In this document: in pieces, positions 61,647 to 64,000 of the stretch
Position numbering within the stretch: the first letter of the stretch is position 1
Layout: each line of letters starts with the position of its first letter
NCBI RefSeq assembly: GCF_001555965.1
Contig: NZ_LSHX01000054.1
Location: forward strand, 96,548-160,547
Direction of reading: 5' to 3'
DNA length: 64,000 nucleotides
From: Sphingomonas sp. CCH21-G11
GTDB taxonomy: Bacteria; Pseudomonadota; Alphaproteobacteria; Sphingomonadales; Sphingomonadaceae
The notes under the pieces: generated by a model
Seen by the model: only the letters and a program-made list of their open reading frames with translations
Database searches by the model: none
What the model was told of the DNA's origin: nothing
Made by a program: the position numbers and the translations under genes

Positions 61647-63037
61647 ATGTGGATCGGCTTGCCCGTCACCGCCATCGCCGCTTCCTTCAGCGCCTCCGGA
61701 TGGGTCGGGTGGGCGTGACACGTGAGCGCGATGTCCTCGGCGGTCGCGCCGAATTCCATCGCCTGGGTCGCCTGGGCGATCATCGTGCCGGCAACACTGG
61801 TGATGATCCACACGCCCAACACCTTGTCGGTGGCGGCGTCGGCGATCACCTTCACGAAACCGTCGGGCTCGTGATTGGTCTTGGCGCGGCTGTTGCCCGC
61901 CATCGGGAACTTGCCGACCTTGATCTCGCCGCGCTCCTTCGCCGCTTCCTCGGTCAGGCCGACGCCTGCGATTTCGGGCATGGTATAGACGACCGAGGGA
62001 ATGAGGTCGTGGTTCACGATGCCGTGCAGCCCGGCGATGTTCTCAGCGACCGCGATCCCCTCATCCTCCGCCTTGTGCGCGAGCATCGGGCCGGGCACGA
62101 CATCGCCGATCGCCCAGATGCCGTCGACGGCGGTCTTGAAATGGTGATCGACCTCGACCTGGCCGCGCGCGTTGACGCTCAGCCCGGCCTTGTCGAGCGC
62201 CAGGCCATCCGTGTTCGGACGCCGGCCGATCGACACGAGGACATTGTCGGCGGTCAGCGTTTCCGCCGCGCCACCGGCAGCGGGCTCGACGGTCACGGTC
62301 GCCTTGCCGTCGTTCACCTCGACCCCGGTCACCTTGGTGCCGGTCTTGAACTCGATGCCCTGTTTCTTGAACAGCTTGAGCGATTCCTTGCGCACGTCGC
62401 CGTCGAAGCCGGGCAGGATCTGGTCGAGATATTCGACGACCGTCACCCTGGCACCCAGCCGCTTCCACACGCTGCCCAGCTCGAGCCCGATCACGCCGCC
62501 GCCGATGACGACCAGATGTTCGGGCACCTTGGGCAATTCGAGCGCGCCGGTCGAATCGACCACGACCTGCTGGTCGACGGTGACGCCGGGCAGCGGGGTG
62601 ACGCTGGACCCGGTGGCGATGACGATGTGCTTCGCCGTTACCGTCTGGTCGGCCACCTTCACCGTGTGCGCATCCTCGAATGCGGCGCGACCCTTGAGCC
62701 AGGTGACCTTGTTCTTCTTGAACAGAAATTCGATGCCGCCGGTCAGGCCCTTGACCGCCTCCAGCCGCTGCGCATGCATCGCGTCGAGATCGAGGCTGAC
62801 CTTGTCGAACTTCACCCCCAGCTTGGCGAGCTTGCCGCCCGCCGCTTCCTCGAACAGCTCGGAGGCGTGCAGCAGCGCCTTGGACGGAATGCAGCCGACA
62901 TTCAGGCAGGTGCCGCCCAGCGTCTCCCGCGATTCCGCGCACGCGGTCCTGAGGCCCAGCTGCGCCGCCCGTATCGCCGCGACATAACCGCCGGGGCCTG
63001 AGCCGATTACCAGGACGTCATAGTCATACTCAGCCAT
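61643..63037 (-). CDS. lpdA: Dihydrolipoyl dehydrogenase
   Basis: This 464-residue flavoprotein has the FAD-binding GSGPGGYVAAIRAAQLG near residues 11-27, the redox-active disulfide GGTCLNVGCIPSKALL near 40-55, and the NAD-binding GGGVIGLELGSV near 180. The active-site His-Glu pair is in AHPTHPEALKEA near 445. It reoxidises the lipoyl groups of 2-oxo-acid dehydrogenase E2 subunits. The start MAEYDYDVLVIG has a GGAG seven bases before. It follows odhB by 46 bases, so it is probably the E3 of the 2-oxoglutarate dehydrogenase operon. Confidence 0.97.
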   Translation of the reverse strand: MAEYDYDVLVIGSGPGGYVAAIRAAQLGLRTACAESRETLGGTCLNVGCIPSKALLHASELFEEAAGGKLAKLGVKFDKVSLDLDAMHAQRLEAVKGLTGGIEFLFKKNKVTWLKGRAAFEDAHTVKVADQTVTAKHIVIATGSSVTPLPGVTVDQQVVVDSTGALELPKVPEHLVVIGGGVIGLELGSVWKRLGARVTVVEYLDQILPGFDGDVRKESLKLFKKQGIEFKTGTKVTGVEVNDGKATVTVEPAAGGAAETLTADNVLVSIGRRPNTDGLALDKAGLSVNARGQVEVDHHFKTAVDGIWAIGDVVPGPMLAHKAEDEGIAVAENIAGLHGIVNHDLIPSVVYTMPEIAGVGLTEEAAKERGEIKVGKFPMAGNSRAKTNHEPDGFVKVIADAATDKVLGVWIITSVAGTMIAQATQAMEFGATAEDIALTCHAHPTHPEALKEAAMAVTGKPIHI

Positions 63038-63083
63038 TTTCAGCTCCATTCGTCGCCCGGAACATAGGGACGGCGCGGGACGA

Positions 63084-64000
63084 TTACAGGTCGATCAGCA
63101 GACGGGTCGGATCCTCGATCGCGTTCTTCAGCGCGACCAGGAACGTCACGGCTTCGCGGCCGTCGATCAGGCGATGGTCATAGCTGAGCGCGAGATACAT
63201 CATCGGGCGCACCACCACCTGGCCGTCGCGGACCACCGGGCGGTCCTCGATGCGGTGGAGGCCCAGCACGGCGCTCTGCGGCGGGTTGATGATCGGCGTC
63301 GACATCAGCGATCCGAAGACCCCGCCGTTGGAGATGGTGAAGGTGCCGCCCTTCATCTCCTCCATCTTGAGCGTGCCGTCCTTGGCGCGCTTGCCGAAGT
63401 CGCCGATCGTGCGCTCGACCTCGGCCACCGACATCCGGTCGGCGTTGCGGATCACGGGCACGACCAGGCCCTGCGGCGCACTGACCGCGACCGAGATGTC
63501 GGCATAGTCGTGATAGACGATCTCTTCGCCGTCGATCCGTGCGTTGACGGCGGGAATGTCCTTGAGCGCCTGGCACGCCGCCTTCACGAAAAAGCCCATG
63601 AAGCCGAGCCGCACGCCGTGCTTCTTCTCGAACAGATCCTTGTAGCGGCTGCGCGCCTCCATGACCGCGGTCATGTCGACATCGTTGAAGGTGGTGAGCA
63701 GCGCGGCGGTGTCCTGCGCATCCTTCAGTCGCTTGGCGACGGTCTGGCGCAGGCGCGTCATGCGCACGCGCTCCTCGCGGCGGTCGCCGGCGCTGGCGAC
63801 GGGCTGGGCGCGGGGGCGGGTGCGTCCGCCTTGCCCGACGCGGCGGCAACCACGTCTTCCTTGGTGATGCGGCCGTCCTTGCCGGTGCCCTTGACCGTCG
63901 CGGGGTCGACGCCGAATTCGAGCACCGCGCGGCGCACCGACGGTGACAGCGCGGCGGCTTCGACGTCGGGGGCGGGTTGCGCGGGGGCCTGCTGCGCCGC
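63084..64000 (-). pseudogene. odhB: 2-oxoglutarate dehydrogenase E2 (OdhB/SucB), frameshifted and cut by window edge
   Basis: The catalytic domain is complete in 63084-63767, with [12 protein letters not shown] carrying the active-site His and Asp and [19 protein letters not shown] before it. The subunit-binding domain ([27 protein letters not shown]) lies at about 63815-63950 but in another frame. A one-base shift in the C-rich linker (about 63785-63830) would join them. As read, the N-terminal frame stops at 63764-63766, overlapping the ATG 63767 of the catalytic frame (ATGA). The lipoyl domain lies beyond the window. This is either a sequencing error or a real split gene. Confidence 0.8.

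Overview
The window looks like chromosomal DNA of a Sphingomonas-like alphaproteobacterium. It has high GC, dense and often overlapping genes, a TonB-receptor/MFS uptake locus, a ubiquinol-cytochrome c chaperone next to a YceD-like gene, an alphaproteobacterial TauE/TIGR02186 pair, and pheST/rpmI-rplT and groESL loci. No rRNA, tRNA or CRISPR array was recognised.

Layout. 1-4.0 kb: the tail of an RNase D gene, then the lipopolysaccharide export genes lptC-lptA-lptB and rpoN. 4.0-10 kb: an entericidin-like lipoprotein and a DNA-repair island (exonuclease, Lhr-like helicase and PdeM phosphoesterase of the 'ligase-associated' set) with no ligase gene and with an aspartyl protease inside it. 10-20 kb: CarD, ferredoxin FdxA, an S4 protein, an SUV3-like helicase, an M23 peptidase, a HerA-like ATPase and the TIGR02186/TauE pair. 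20.2-35.6 kb: an NfrA/NfrB-like envelope locus whose glycosyltransferase gene is cut in two by a 12,888-bp Mu-like prophage remnant (22313-35200). 35.9-42.7 kb: RcnB-like, BamE, cytochrome bc1 chaperone, YceD-like, TetR, TonB-dependent receptor and MFS transporter. 43-50.7 kb: prfC, an aldose-1-epimerase-like gene, pheT, pheS, a GIY-YIG gene, rplT and rpmI, with several REPIN-like palindromic repeats. 50.8-60.4 kb: aldo/keto reductase and LysR, groEL-groES under a perfect CIRCE element, MATE, SppA, GNAT, DUF2490 and TRIC genes. 60.5-64 kb: a PepSY protein, lpdA and an apparently frameshifted odhB.

The central discovery is the prophage remnant. It has TGT...ACA ends, near-identical terminal transposase-site-like repeats and a 5-bp target duplication (GAGCG). 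Removing the element and one GAGCG restores a single 464-codon glycosyltransferase frame. It carries a leftward tail and lysis arm and a rightward portal/head/methylase arm, joined head to head through two truncated genes. It has no transposase or repressor, so it resembles a natural mini-Mu. Its portal remnant carries a two-histidine (2H) phosphoesterase domain like the anti-CBASS protein Acb1, its head protein ends in a probable PBECR-type nuclease domain, and five small unknown genes lie between them.

Functionally, the host genes fall into envelope biogenesis (Lpt, BamE, NfrA/B-like, M23, SppA), DNA and RNA maintenance, translation (RF3, PheST, L20, L35), protein folding (GroESL) and central carbon metabolism (Lpd, OdhB).
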